Origin: WQUF01 sp031549885
Lineage (GTDB): Bacteria > Bacillota > Clostridia > Clostridiales > Clostridiaceae
NCBI GenBank assembly: GCA_031549885.1
Contig: JAVBPD010000055.1
Location: 1-22,156, forward strand
Length of the DNA: 22,156 bases
Direction of reading: 5' to 3'
Positions 15,680 to 22,156 of this stretch are shown one piece after another. The notes beneath the pieces were generated by a model, which ran no database searches, was not told the DNA's origin, and saw only the letters and a list, made by a program, of their open reading frames with translations. Every line of letters starts with the position of its first letter. Position 1 is the first letter of the stretch. The position numbers and the translations under genes were made by a program.

Positions 15680-16225
15680 TTATTTACTCATATATTTAGC
15701 CATAGGTATGCTTTCTATGTCAAGAGAATTCGATAAATCAAAATTGCCACCAAAGGAATCATTAGGATTAGACTCTATATTTATCTTTACTTTTTTAATT
15801 TCTTTTAATTCCAATATACTAGTAATGATACTCCTTAAACAAGCTTCTTCCTTTTTTTCACTCATTGGTACTTTACATTCTTTGCTTAAATCAATAATTG
15901 CAATATCATCTTTTACAGAAATTGATAAAACATCAGTGTTTTTTGGTAAAACAGGTGATAATCCGCTTGTTGAAGAAGGACCTTTTATTAGCTCTTCCAT
16001 GATGAGCAATATATTATATTCGCATTTATTTATTTGCCTAATCTCTGGTTCAATTAAAATCTTTTTATCAGAAGATTTATCAAAATAAATTTGCAATGTT
16101 ATATCACCTTGATTATTTTTTTTATTAGAATCTAATTTCTCTTCAAATGAATTTTGCAAATTTTCACAGGAACCTAAGGAAAGTATGATGATTACCAAAA
16201 TAGAAAAAAATGTTTTTTGCATCAT
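15680..16225 (-). CDS. GerMN-domain lipoprotein
   Basis: This 181-residue lipoprotein has a signal peptide ending in the lipobox LGSC, with Cys20 to be lipidated. The mature part carries one GerMN domain (about 43-165). It includes ITLQIYFDKSSDKK, a central MEELIKGPSSTSGLSPVLP stretch and VLSISVKDDIAIIDLS, which is the usual core of the family. In B. subtilis GerM has two such domains and is needed for sporulation and germination; single-domain relatives also occur outside spore formation. It lies 15 bases after the YycJ-like gene, so it belongs to the murA unit. GGAGG is seven bases before the first of two adjacent ATG codons, which favours the first. A role at the envelope during sporulation is inferred. 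Confidence 0.85.
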   Translation of the reverse strand: MMQKTFFSILVIIILSLGSCENLQNSFEEKLDSNKKNNQGDITLQIYFDKSSDKKILIEPEIRQINKCEYNILLIMEELIKGPSSTSGLSPVLPKNTDVLSISVKDDIAIIDLSKECKVPMSEKKEEACLRSIITSILELKEIKKVKINIESNPNDSFGGNFDLSNSLDIESIPMAKYMSK

Positions 16226-16240
16226 AAATAATCCTCCGCT

Positions 16241-17032
16241 TTATATTTTAATATAATTACTAGGTTTACTTCTTTCTGCAACACTAAGTTCCAAATCTTT
16301 TCCTATAGTAAATCTACTTTCATCAATAAAGTTTTTTACTGTTCTAAAAGCAAGGTCTGGTATATTGTTTATTCCGCTTAAATGGCCTAAAATAATCTTC
16401 TTTGGTGAATTACTTTTTTCCATTATATTTAAAACAGCTTTTCCACAATCTTCATTAGAAAGATGCCCTTTATTGCTTAAAATTCTACGCTTAAGTTCAT
16501 AGGGATAAGGACCAAATTTTAACATTTCAATGTCATGATTACATTCAAGTAATATAACATCTGAGTCCTTAATGCTACTAAAAATTTCATCTGTAAAATA
16601 ACCTATATCTGTAGCAATAGAAATTTGGTTTTTTCCATCGGTTATAGAATATCCTACAGGTTCTGCGGCATCATGAGGTATTGAGAATTTTTTTATAAAA
16701 ATATCTCTAAAATAAACAGAATCTTTTGTAATTATATTTATCTTATTTTCTGGAACATTTCCAATGTACTTTTTTGATGTCATAAATGTGCCAAGGGTTA
16801 AAAATATAGGAATATTTCCTTTTCTTGAAACTATACCTGCTCCTTTTATATGATCTGAATGTTCATGTGTAATGAATATTGCATGTAAATCTTTAATTGA
16901 AAGTCCAATTATATTTAATGATTCCTCAATTTTCTTACCTGGCATTCCTGCATCTATTAATATATTTGTATTATCAGAACATACTAAAATAGAATTACCA
17001 CTACTTCCGCTGAATAATGAATAAAAAACCAT
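16241..17032 (-). CDS. MBL-fold metallo-hydrolase, YycJ/WalJ-like
   Basis: This cytoplasmic metallo-beta-lactamase-fold hydrolase resembles YycJ (WalJ), which sits with the WalRK cell-wall regulators in many Firmicutes and has been linked to coordinating division with DNA replication. It shows the N-terminal FYSLFSGSSGNS block, the metal motif FITHEHSDH (with a preceding Leu-His), a DxGYFTDE block, ECNHD and LGHLSG. I chose the ATG at 17030-17032 (263 residues) because AGAAGGTG is six bases upstream. An in-frame GTG at 17039-17041 would sit inside that ribosome site. The gap to murA is 12 bases. No walR or walK gene is in this window, so a regulatory role here is inferred only from the family. 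Confidence 0.87.
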   Translation of the reverse strand: MVFYSLFSGSSGNSILVCSDNTNILIDAGMPGKKIEESLNIIGLSIKDLHAIFITHEHSDHIKGAGIVSRKGNIPIFLTLGTFMTSKKYIGNVPENKINIITKDSVYFRDIFIKKFSIPHDAAEPVGYSITDGKNQISIATDIGYFTDEIFSSIKDSDVILLECNHDIEMLKFGPYPYELKRRILSNKGHLSNEDCGKAVLNIMEKSNSPKKIILGHLSGINNIPDLAFRTVKNFIDESRFTIGKDLELSVAERSKPSNYIKI

Positions 17033-17044
17033 AAGGTTCACCTT

Positions 17045-18304
17045 CTACATTTCAACTCTAGTAATGTCTGCACCTAATTTTCTTAGTTTTTCATCTAATT
17101 TATAGTATCCTCTATCTACATGATCGATGTCTAAAACTTCGGAAGATCCATTTGCAGCAAGTCCTGCAATAATTAATGATGCGCCAGCTCTTAAGTCTGT
17201 GGCTATCAGAATTGCAGGGGTTAATGATTTTGCACCAGTAATACTTGCTTCTCTACCCTCTATTGCATATTTAACTCCCATTTTTTCAAGTTGAGTTAAA
17301 TATAAAAATCTATTTTCATAGACGCCCTCACTTATAATACTAGTTCCCTCTACGAGAGATAAAAGTGCACCCATTGGTTGCTGAAGGTCCGTGGGAAATC
17401 CTGGATATTGAAGGGTTTGAATTTTAATAGGTTTTAAATTGGTTTTGCCACGGCTTACAGTAATAGATTCCCCATTTTCAAAAACTTCTATTCCTATTTC
17501 AATTAACTTAGCTGTAACTGGTTCTAAGTGCTTTGGAATAACATTATTTATAATAACCTCTTCACCAATTGCAGCAGCTGCAATCATATATGTTCCTGCT
17601 TCTATTTGATCTGGAATAGCAGAATATAAACAACCACTTAATTCCTTTACTCCCGTAATTCTTATTATATCTGTACCTGCTCCCTTTATATTGGCTCCCA
17701 TAGTGTTCAAAAAATTAGCCACATCTACAACATGTGGTTCTTTTGCAACATTTTCTAAAACTGTAAGTCCTTCAGCAAATACTGCTGCAAGCATAATATT
17801 TATTGTGGCACCAACGCTTACTACATCAAAAAATATATTTGTACCAATTAATTCCTTGGCTTCCACATAAATATATTCACTTGTAAGTTCAACAGAAGCC
17901 CCTAATGCTTTAAACCCTTTAATATGTTGGTCAATAGGCCTTTCTCCAATAGGGCAGCCGCCTGGCAGTGCTACTTTAGCTTTTTTGAACCTTCCAAGGA
18001 GTGCACCAATCATGTAGTAAGAAGCTCTGAATTTTGAAGGATTTTCTCCTAAAACTTCACAAGATGTTATATTTTCACTGTTTATGCGAGCAACTTCATC
18101 TTTAAAACAAACTTTGCCCCCAATGCTTTCAATGATCTTTAACATTCTTTCAACATCTGTAATGCTTGGAACACTTTCAAGTATTACATCTTTTTTTTGA
18201 GCTAAAATCGAAGCGGCAAGTATGGGTAAGATAGCGTTTTTTGAGGTACTGACTTCAACTTCACCCTTAAGTTTTTTACCTCCATTAATAACAAATTTCT
18301 TCAT
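17045..18304 (-). CDS. murA: UDP-N-acetylglucosamine 1-carboxyvinyltransferase
   Basis: MurA transfers enolpyruvate from PEP to UDP-GlcNAc, the first committed step of peptidoglycan synthesis in the cytoplasm. The 419 residues are full length. Substrate-binding Lys22-Asn23 are in SKNAILP. The flexible loop with catalytic Cys117 reads PGGCPIGERPIDQHIKG, so the cysteine targeted by fosfomycin is present. DLRAGASL and the C-terminal DHVDRGYYKLDEKLRKLGADI are also typical. Many Firmicutes carry two paralogues and I cannot tell which this is. The ATG is about ten bases after AAGGA. It is the first gene of a unit with the YycJ-like, GerM-like and SEC-C genes and is read from an extended -10 promoter. 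Confidence 0.96.
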   Translation of the reverse strand: MKKFVINGGKKLKGEVEVSTSKNAILPILAASILAQKKDVILESVPSITDVERMLKIIESIGGKVCFKDEVARINSENITSCEVLGENPSKFRASYYMIGALLGRFKKAKVALPGGCPIGERPIDQHIKGFKALGASVELTSEYIYVEAKELIGTNIFFDVVSVGATINIMLAAVFAEGLTVLENVAKEPHVVDVANFLNTMGANIKGAGTDIIRITGVKELSGCLYSAIPDQIEAGTYMIAAAAIGEEVIINNVIPKHLEPVTAKLIEIGIEVFENGESITVSRGKTNLKPIKIQTLQYPGFPTDLQQPMGALLSLVEGTSIISEGVYENRFLYLTQLEKMGVKYAIEGREASITGAKSLTPAILIATDLRAGASLIIAGLAANGSSEVLDIDHVDRGYYKLDEKLRKLGADITRVEM

Positions 18305-18358
18305 TAACTATCCATCCTTAAACTTAATTTTCTACGTGAAAATTTCTTTATTTAAGAC

Positions 18359-18387
18359 ATTATATCATATTATTATTACAAAGTAAT
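18359..18387 (-). promoter_or_regulatory. Putative murA promoter (extended -10)
   Basis: On the minus strand TATAAT (18359-18364) is preceded by TGA, giving the same TGATATAATG block as the six-gene operon promoter. The -35 at the 17-base position (ATTACT, 18382-18387) is poor, so recognition would rest on the extended -10. The leader would be about 50 bases. Confidence 0.5.
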
Positions 18388-18412
18388 GGCTTAACTTAAA
18401 TTTACAAAACAC

Positions 18413-18441
18413 TTATCAAAATTTAACGTTTATATTATAAT
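18413..18441 (+). promoter_or_regulatory. Promoter of the 18532-20779 unit
   Basis: TTATCA (18413-18418), a 17-base spacer and TATAAT (18436-18441) match a sigma-A promoter, four of six at -35 and perfect at -10. The start would be near 18448, giving a leader of about 84 bases that contains an isolated AGGAGG at 18494-18499. Confidence 0.6.
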
Positions 18442-18531
18442 ATTTAAAAGGAATTTCAACAACTTAATTTATTTAAATAGTTTTATAACCAAAAGGAGGG
18501 TGCAGGGCTTAAAGTCTAATGCAAATAAATT

Positions 18532-19080
18532 ATGAAATATTTGTTAAATTTGTACTTCAATAGAGATTCAAAGGAATATTTAGAAAAACTTCAAAAAGAT
18601 CTGTCTAGAAAATACAGGGTTAATAAATTCTTGCCTTCGTTATCTATACGCCTAGGATCTGTTGAGACCAATAATTTAGATAAATTATTGGAGGTTGTGG
18701 AAGATTTTATTAGCCCATATAAGTATTTTAAAGTTTATTTAGAAAATGCTTCTATTTTAGAAAATCCAAATAAAATTATAATTGGTTTGATTCTTGATAA
18801 AGGATATGCATCTAGAATTGAAAGACAAATAAGCGAATGCCTTGCACAAAATGGTTTTAATAAAAGTGAACCTTTTAATAAACCAGGACTTTATATTTTC
18901 ATGTCTTCTAATATAAATATTGATAAAAAAGTGAATTTAAAGGATTATGAAGCAAATTTTAAAAATTGTAAAAAAGAGGTATTAGATAAATATTTGAGTA
19001 TAGAGGGATTAGAAATATTAAAAAGCAGTCTTGGCAAAAAAGATGCATTGATTAAAAAAATTAAACTAAAGGAGTATTAA
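18532..19080 (+). CDS. Conserved-looking protein, possibly a degenerate 2H (LigT-like) fold
   Basis: I do not recognise this 182-residue protein securely. It starts KYLLNLYFNRDSKEYLEKLQ and has a second half with KPGLYIFMSS. This gives the two-lobe impression of a 2H phosphoesterase (2'-5' RNA ligase-like) fold. The two H-x-T/S motifs that define that family are not present: the corresponding places read PSLSIRLG (about 35-42) and PGLYIFM (118-124). Either it is a non-catalytic relative or the resemblance is accidental. No signal or membrane segment is seen. An in-frame stop at 18526-18528 fixes the ATG at 18532 as the earliest start, yet no good ribosome site is next to it; an AGGAGG lies 32 bases upstream. 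It precedes murI by 26 bases. Confidence 0.65.
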   Translation: MKYLLNLYFNRDSKEYLEKLQKDLSRKYRVNKFLPSLSIRLGSVETNNLDKLLEVVEDFISPYKYFKVYLENASILENPNKIIIGLILDKGYASRIERQISECLAQNGFNKSEPFNKPGLYIFMSSNINIDKKVNLKDYEANFKNCKKEVLDKYLSIEGLEILKSSLGKKDALIKKIKLKEY

Positions 19081-19106
19081 AATCTGCTAAAATAGGAAGT
19101 GATATA

Positions 19107-19886
19107 GTGAATACTAAAGATTTGCCAGTTGGATTTTTTGATTCAGGCTTAGGAGGAATAAGCGTATTAAAAAGATCTTTAGAATTAATGCCTGAGGAAG
19201 ATTATATTTATTTTGGAGACTCTGCTAATGCACCTTATGGAGAAAAAACTGAACATGAAATAATTAAATTGACTTTAAATTCAATAGAATTTTTAATTAG
19301 AACTAATGTAAAAACTATAGTTATCGCTTGTAATACGGCAACGGCATATGCTATAGAACATGTAAGAGAATTATATGGCGAAAAAATGCCTATAATTGGA
19401 ATTGAACCTGCTTTAAAGCCAGCTATAAGCATAAATACAGAAAACATAATATTGCTTGCAACAAATGCAGCTTTAAAAGAAAAAAGCTTAAAGGAAAAAA
19501 TAGCTTTTTATAAAAATAAGTCTGAAATAATTCCAATAGGGGCGCCTAAACTAGTTGAATTTATTGAAGCTGGTATTTTTAGTGGAGAAGATGTAGAGGA
19601 ATATCTTAAAAATATTTTGAAAAATTATTTACATTTAGACAGTTTAACTGTAGTGTTAGGGTGTACTCATTTTCCGTTTATAATAAGTAGTTTAAGAAAA
19701 GTTTTAAATAAAAATGTTGTATTTATAGACGGAAGTGAAGGAACATCTAAAAGATTAAAAGATCAATTGGTAAATTATTCAATTAAAAGAGAAACAAGTA
19801 ATATTGGAAAGATTACTTTTTTAAACTCACTTAAAGATGATAAAATAACCTATAGATGTAAACAATTATTAAAACTAGATATATAG
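19107..19886 (+). CDS. murI: Glutamate racemase
   Basis: MurI interconverts L- and D-glutamate and supplies the D-glutamate of the peptidoglycan stem peptide. The 259-residue length is normal. Family motifs are all visible: GFFDSGLGG (about 9-17), YFGDSANAPYG, the first catalytic cysteine Cys75 in IACNTATA, and the second, Cys186, in GCTHFP with His188. It starts with GTG at 19107, seven bases after AGGAAGTGAT; no ATG fits as well. It is the second gene of a plus-strand unit with the 2H-like protein, a cyclophilin (eight bases downstream) and a DUF3783 protein. With murA transcribed in the opposite direction nearby, the region has two peptidoglycan precursor genes. Confidence 0.96.
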   Translation: MNTKDLPVGFFDSGLGGISVLKRSLELMPEEDYIYFGDSANAPYGEKTEHEIIKLTLNSIEFLIRTNVKTIVIACNTATAYAIEHVRELYGEKMPIIGIEPALKPAISINTENIILLATNAALKEKSLKEKIAFYKNKSEIIPIGAPKLVEFIEAGIFSGEDVEEYLKNILKNYLHLDSLTVVLGCTHFPFIISSLRKVLNKNVVFIDGSEGTSKRLKDQLVNYSIKRETSNIGKITFLNSLKDDKITYRCKQLLKLDI

Positions 19887-19894
19887 GAGGATTT

Positions 19895-20383
19895 ATGAAT
19901 AAAATAGCAAATATTAAAATGAAAAATGGAAAAGTGGTAAAAGCTGAATTATATGAAGATATTGCTCCAATAACTGTTAATAATTTTATAGAGCTTAGCA
20001 ATAAGAAGTTTTATAACGGATTAATATTTCATAGAGTTATACCAGGGTTTGTAATTCAAGCAGGCTGTCCAAATGGAATTGGCACAGGTGGGCCAGGATA
20101 CACAATTAAAGGAGAATTTTTATCAAATGGAATAGATAATTCTCTAAAACATGTAAAAGGAATATTGTCAATGGCTAGATCTAATCATCCAGATTCAGCT
20201 GGAAGTCAGTTTTTTATAATGGTTGGAGATGCTCCACATTTAGATGGAAATTATGCTGCATTTGGAAAAGTAATAGAAGGTGAAGAGGTTATTGATGAAA
20301 TTGCTTCAGTAAAAACTGGTGCTTATGACAAACCTGTTGAAGATCAAGTTATTGAAGAAATAACTATTGTTGAAACTAAATAG
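19895..20383 (+). CDS. Peptidyl-prolyl cis-trans isomerase, cyclophilin type
   Basis: This 162-residue cytoplasmic cyclophilin catalyses proline isomerisation during protein folding; there is no signal peptide. Conserved catalytic blocks are present: FHRVIPGFVIQAGC with the active-site arginine, GTGGPGYTIKGEF, SMARSNHPDSAGSQFFI, and LDGNYAAFGKVIEGE. The tryptophan that gives high cyclosporin affinity in eukaryotic forms is replaced in the HLDGNYAAFG segment, as usual in bacteria. An AGGAGG lies about five bases before the ATG. It sits eight bases after murI and nine before the DUF3783 gene, so it is co-transcribed. The link to racemase function is probably only positional. Confidence 0.94.
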   Translation: MNKIANIKMKNGKVVKAELYEDIAPITVNNFIELSNKKFYNGLIFHRVIPGFVIQAGCPNGIGTGGPGYTIKGEFLSNGIDNSLKHVKGILSMARSNHPDSAGSQFFIMVGDAPHLDGNYAAFGKVIEGEEVIDEIASVKTGAYDKPVEDQVIEEITIVETK

Positions 20384-20392
20384 GATTAGTAT

Positions 20393-20779
20393 ATGGAAAG
20401 AGAAAAATCTATTTTAGCATATGGATTCACAAAAGATGAAATAAACTTAATTGAGGTACTTGTAATTAGATATAAAATAAAAAAATTAATTTGTATATCA
20501 AATAATATGGGTGACAGCATAGTTAGAGATATATTAAGTGAAGTATTTGTTGTTTCTGATGAAGTGAATCTTCCCGATGAAAAGCTATTAATGTTTGATC
20601 AATTTTTAGATAGAGAACTTAGTATAATTGTCGATGCTGTAAAAAGTACAATTAAGGGTTATCCTATTATGGCAACTATAACTCCAATATCTATTAATTG
20701 GAGCTTAAAATATTTGATGAAACATCTCATACAAGAGAGAGAAGAATTTAAATTGAGGAAAATGATGAAAAAATTATAA
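20393..20779 (+). CDS. DUF3783-type protein of unknown function
   Basis: This 128-residue soluble protein seems to be a DUF3783 member. It has an N-terminal alpha/beta part (ILAYGFTKDEINLIE) and the C-terminal block PIMATITPISINWSLKYLMKHLIQER, where P-x-M/L-A-x-x-T-P-x-x-x-x-W is what I use to place it. No function is known and none can be read from sequence. The end is strongly basic (KLRKMMKKL). Only a poor ribosome site is visible before the ATG; translation may be coupled to the cyclophilin gene that stops nine bases earlier. It is the last gene before the strong terminator at 20784-20830. Confidence 0.75.
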   Translation: MEREKSILAYGFTKDEINLIEVLVIRYKIKKLICISNNMGDSIVRDILSEVFVVSDEVNLPDEKLLMFDQFLDRELSIIVDAVKSTIKGYPIMATITPISINWSLKYLMKHLIQEREEFKLRKMMKKL

Positions 20780-20783
20780 ATAA

Positions 20784-20830
20784 AAGGCCATTGTAAAATT
20801 GATAAAATAATTTTGCAATGGCCCTTTTTT
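20784..20830. terminator. Bidirectional terminator between the DUF3783 gene and yyaC
   Basis: A 15-base stem with one G-T pair joins 20786-20800 to 20809-20823 around an eight-base loop. On the plus strand it is followed by six T residues (20825-20830), five bases after the DUF3783 stop begins the hairpin. On the minus strand the tail is TTTTATTTATAA, so it can also stop transcription from the yyaC-like gene. Confidence 0.9.
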
Positions 20831-20890
20831 AGCTGTAACATATAAAATACAGCATTTTTATAAAAATCAGTTTATAATATATTCATTTTA

Positions 20891-21421
20891 TCATATGTCT
20901 AAAGCCATCCAAAATATTTTTTCAATAGTTTTTGCCATCTTTATTATAAAATCTAACCTTATGTTACTTGATATATAACTCTCAGAATTGTTTATAGATT
21001 CTACAATAGCTATAAATGAGGCATTACCTATTTTGGGCAAGTTTTTACCGACTCCTTTCCCAGGATAAATTGGATGAGGTCTAAAGTGTATTTCACCAAT
21101 AGATTTTTTGTCTCCAAGGCATGCATCGATTGCTATTATAATATTATCATGGTAAAGAGTTTCAATTTGTTGTAATTTAGAACGTATATTTAGTGCATGT
21201 ATTGGATTTTCAATTGTACCGAATACTTCAATTGGGTAATTTTTATCTTTTAAAAATGTTCCAACAAATGGTCCAAGCGAATCTCCTATACATTTGTCAG
21301 TTCCAATACACATTATAATAGTTTTTTTTTGTAAGTATTTCTTTAAGCTTTTAGCAATCTCATATTCTTTATCAGCATGATATATTGAACTTATCTTACA
21401 AATTTTATAGATCAATTGCAT
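20891..21421 (-). CDS. yyaC: YyaC-like sporulation protein (DUF1256)
   Basis: The product resembles B. subtilis YyaC, a forespore protein related in fold to the spore germination protease GPR. The core is easy to see: IMCIGTDKCIGDSLGPFVGTFL (about 36-57), a TIENPIHALN block, IIAIDACLGDKKSIGEI and PGKGVGKNLPKIGNASFIAIV. No proteolytic function has been shown for this family to my knowledge. The ATG at 21421 directly abuts a run of six G residues, which is too close for good initiation. A TTG two codons in (21413-21415) has six bases of spacing and may be the true start, giving 174 residues. It is a single-gene unit, convergent with the murI unit and divergent from the rRNA operon. Confidence 0.88.
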   Translation of the reverse strand: MQLIYKICKISSIYHADKEYEIAKSLKKYLQKKTIIMCIGTDKCIGDSLGPFVGTFLKDKNYPIEVFGTIENPIHALNIRSKLQQIETLYHDNIIIAIDACLGDKKSIGEIHFRPHPIYPGKGVGKNLPKIGNASFIAIVESINNSESYISSNIRLDFIIKMAKTIEKIFWMALDI

Positions 21422-21434
21422 CCCCCCTCTAAAT

Positions 21435-21463
21435 ATTTTATGCCTATCATGTTACACTAATGA
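21435..21463 (-). promoter_or_regulatory. Possible sporulation-sigma promoter before yyaC
   Basis: Minus-strand CATAAAAT (21435-21442) fits a sigma-E type -10 (CATACAMT) at seven of eight positions. The -35 at 14 bases, TCATTAG (21457-21463), fits only weakly. The spacing to the gene would leave a very short leader. YyaC is forespore-expressed in B. subtilis, so sigma-F would be expected instead, and this call is tentative. Confidence 0.25.
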
Positions 21464-21697
21464 ATATAGTGGAACTTTTAAGGAAAAAATTTAATATATA
21501 TACTCTAAATAAGAAAAAAAATCTAAGAATAAGTAAAATTAAAACTTTTTATAAGATGATTTATTACAAACACTAAATTACCCTACACGTGTTGATAATA
21601 CAGGATTTGATTAAGCTTAAATCTTATTTATTTATAATAAAAAATCATTATATTTAATACCTTTTAAATATTTATTCAAATTTTTTTAAAAAAAGTA
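21464..21697. other. AT-rich rRNA-operon upstream region
   Basis: No gene is seen here. The sequence is strongly A/T-biased. The last ~35 bases (about 21660-21697), with runs such as tttttttaaaaaaa, resemble an UP element that would help RNA polymerase load on the rRNA promoter. A second weaker promoter may lie around 21608-21640 (TTGATT followed by TATAAT), but its 20-base spacing is too long to be convincing. Confidence 0.5.
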
Positions 21698-21726
21698 TTG
21701 ACTAAAAAGAGGGGGCATGATATTAT
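21698..21726 (+). promoter_or_regulatory. rRNA operon promoter
   Basis: TTGACT (21698-21703), exactly 17 bases, and TATTAT (21721-21726) give five of six matches in each hexamer to the sigma-A consensus. The A/T-rich block just upstream fits an UP element. Transcription would begin near 21733. Confidence 0.85.
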
Positions 21727-21732
21727 AATAAA

Positions 21733-21820
21733 GCGCTCAAGAAAAGAGCGAAAGATCGTTGAAAATTGAACAGAGTAAGGAAAAAGGAAACCAGAGAAGT
21801 CAAAAGAGCAAAAGGGATTA
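21733..21820 (+). promoter_or_regulatory. rRNA leader
   Basis: This is the transcribed leader before mature 16S. A small hairpin, cgctc (21734-21738) with gagcg (21746-21750), lies at the start. It is followed by TTGAAAATTGAAC, a sequence typical of Firmicute pre-16S leaders and spacers, probably part of the processing stalk and antitermination region. Confidence 0.6.

Positions 21821-22156
<336 letters not shown>

Noticed and set aside
15708..16088. Plus-strand open frame of 126 codons
   Set aside because: It is antisense to the GerM-type gene and has no ribosome site or recognisable motif.
20832..20853. Small hairpin gctgta/tacagc next to the bidirectional terminator, and the palindrome atttttataaaaat at 20854
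   Set aside because: The stems are short and AT-rich. They add little to the strong terminator beside them, and chance is a sufficient explanation.
21608..21640. Second rRNA promoter (TTGATT and TATAAT)
   Set aside because: The spacing of about 20 bases is too long for a good sigma-A promoter, and the one at 21698-21726 is much better.

Overview
The window looks like a chromosomal stretch from a low-GC, spore-forming Firmicute, most likely a Clostridium or close relative. The evidence is the strongly AT-rich sequence, strong AGGAGG-type ribosome binding sites with frequent TTG and GTG starts, two sporulation-linked genes (a GerM-type lipoprotein and a YyaC-type protein), a small basic protein of a kind I recall from Clostridium, and a clostridial-looking 16S rRNA 5' end. 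This placement is an inference from sequence character, not a database match.

Left part (1-6997, all minus strand). A four-gene envelope cassette reads leftward: an M23/LytM-type lipoprotein peptidase, a small membrane-anchored protein of unknown function, an AlgI-type MBOAT acyltransferase, and an AlgJ/AlgX-like DHHW protein. Spacing is 3-15 bases, with a plausible promoter at 4860-4889 and a hairpin terminator at 254-302. It probably O-acetylates an extracytoplasmic glycan. Upstream lies a separate gene for a large secreted protein with three ricin-type lectin-like regions and a C-terminal C39-type cysteine peptidase domain, ending in its own terminator. Bases 1-317 hold no intact gene.

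Middle-left (6963-14415, minus strand). A six-gene operon runs from a YkuE-like metallophosphoesterase through a TtcA-like PP-loop protein, a divergent CobQ-like amidotransferase, topoisomerase III and the NatA/NatB-type ABC exporter pair. It starts at an extended -10 promoter (14388-14416) and ends at a strong terminator (6963-6997). A 42-codon plus-strand gene with a TTG start sits upstream at 14460-14588.

Middle-right (14599-18364, minus strand). murA, a YycJ/WalJ-type metallo-hydrolase, a GerM-domain lipoprotein, a SEC-C protein and rlmH follow one another. A terminator lies between the SEC-C gene and rlmH, and a shared convergent hairpin follows rlmH.

Right part (18413-22156). A plus-strand unit encodes a possible degenerate 2H-fold protein, glutamate racemase, a cyclophilin and a DUF3783 protein. 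It ends in a bidirectional terminator facing the minus-strand yyaC-like gene. An rRNA operon then begins: a TTGACT-N17-TATTAT promoter behind an A/T-rich upstream element, a leader, and the first ~336 bases of 16S rRNA, cut by the window edge.

Themes are cell-wall synthesis and remodelling (MurA, MurI, YycJ-like, M23, MBOAT/AlgJ-like) and sporulation. There is no sign of a phage, insertion sequence, CRISPR array or tRNA. The least explained items are the divergent CobQ-like protein in its operon, the ricin-C39 secreted protein, and the LytM/acetyltransferase cassette.
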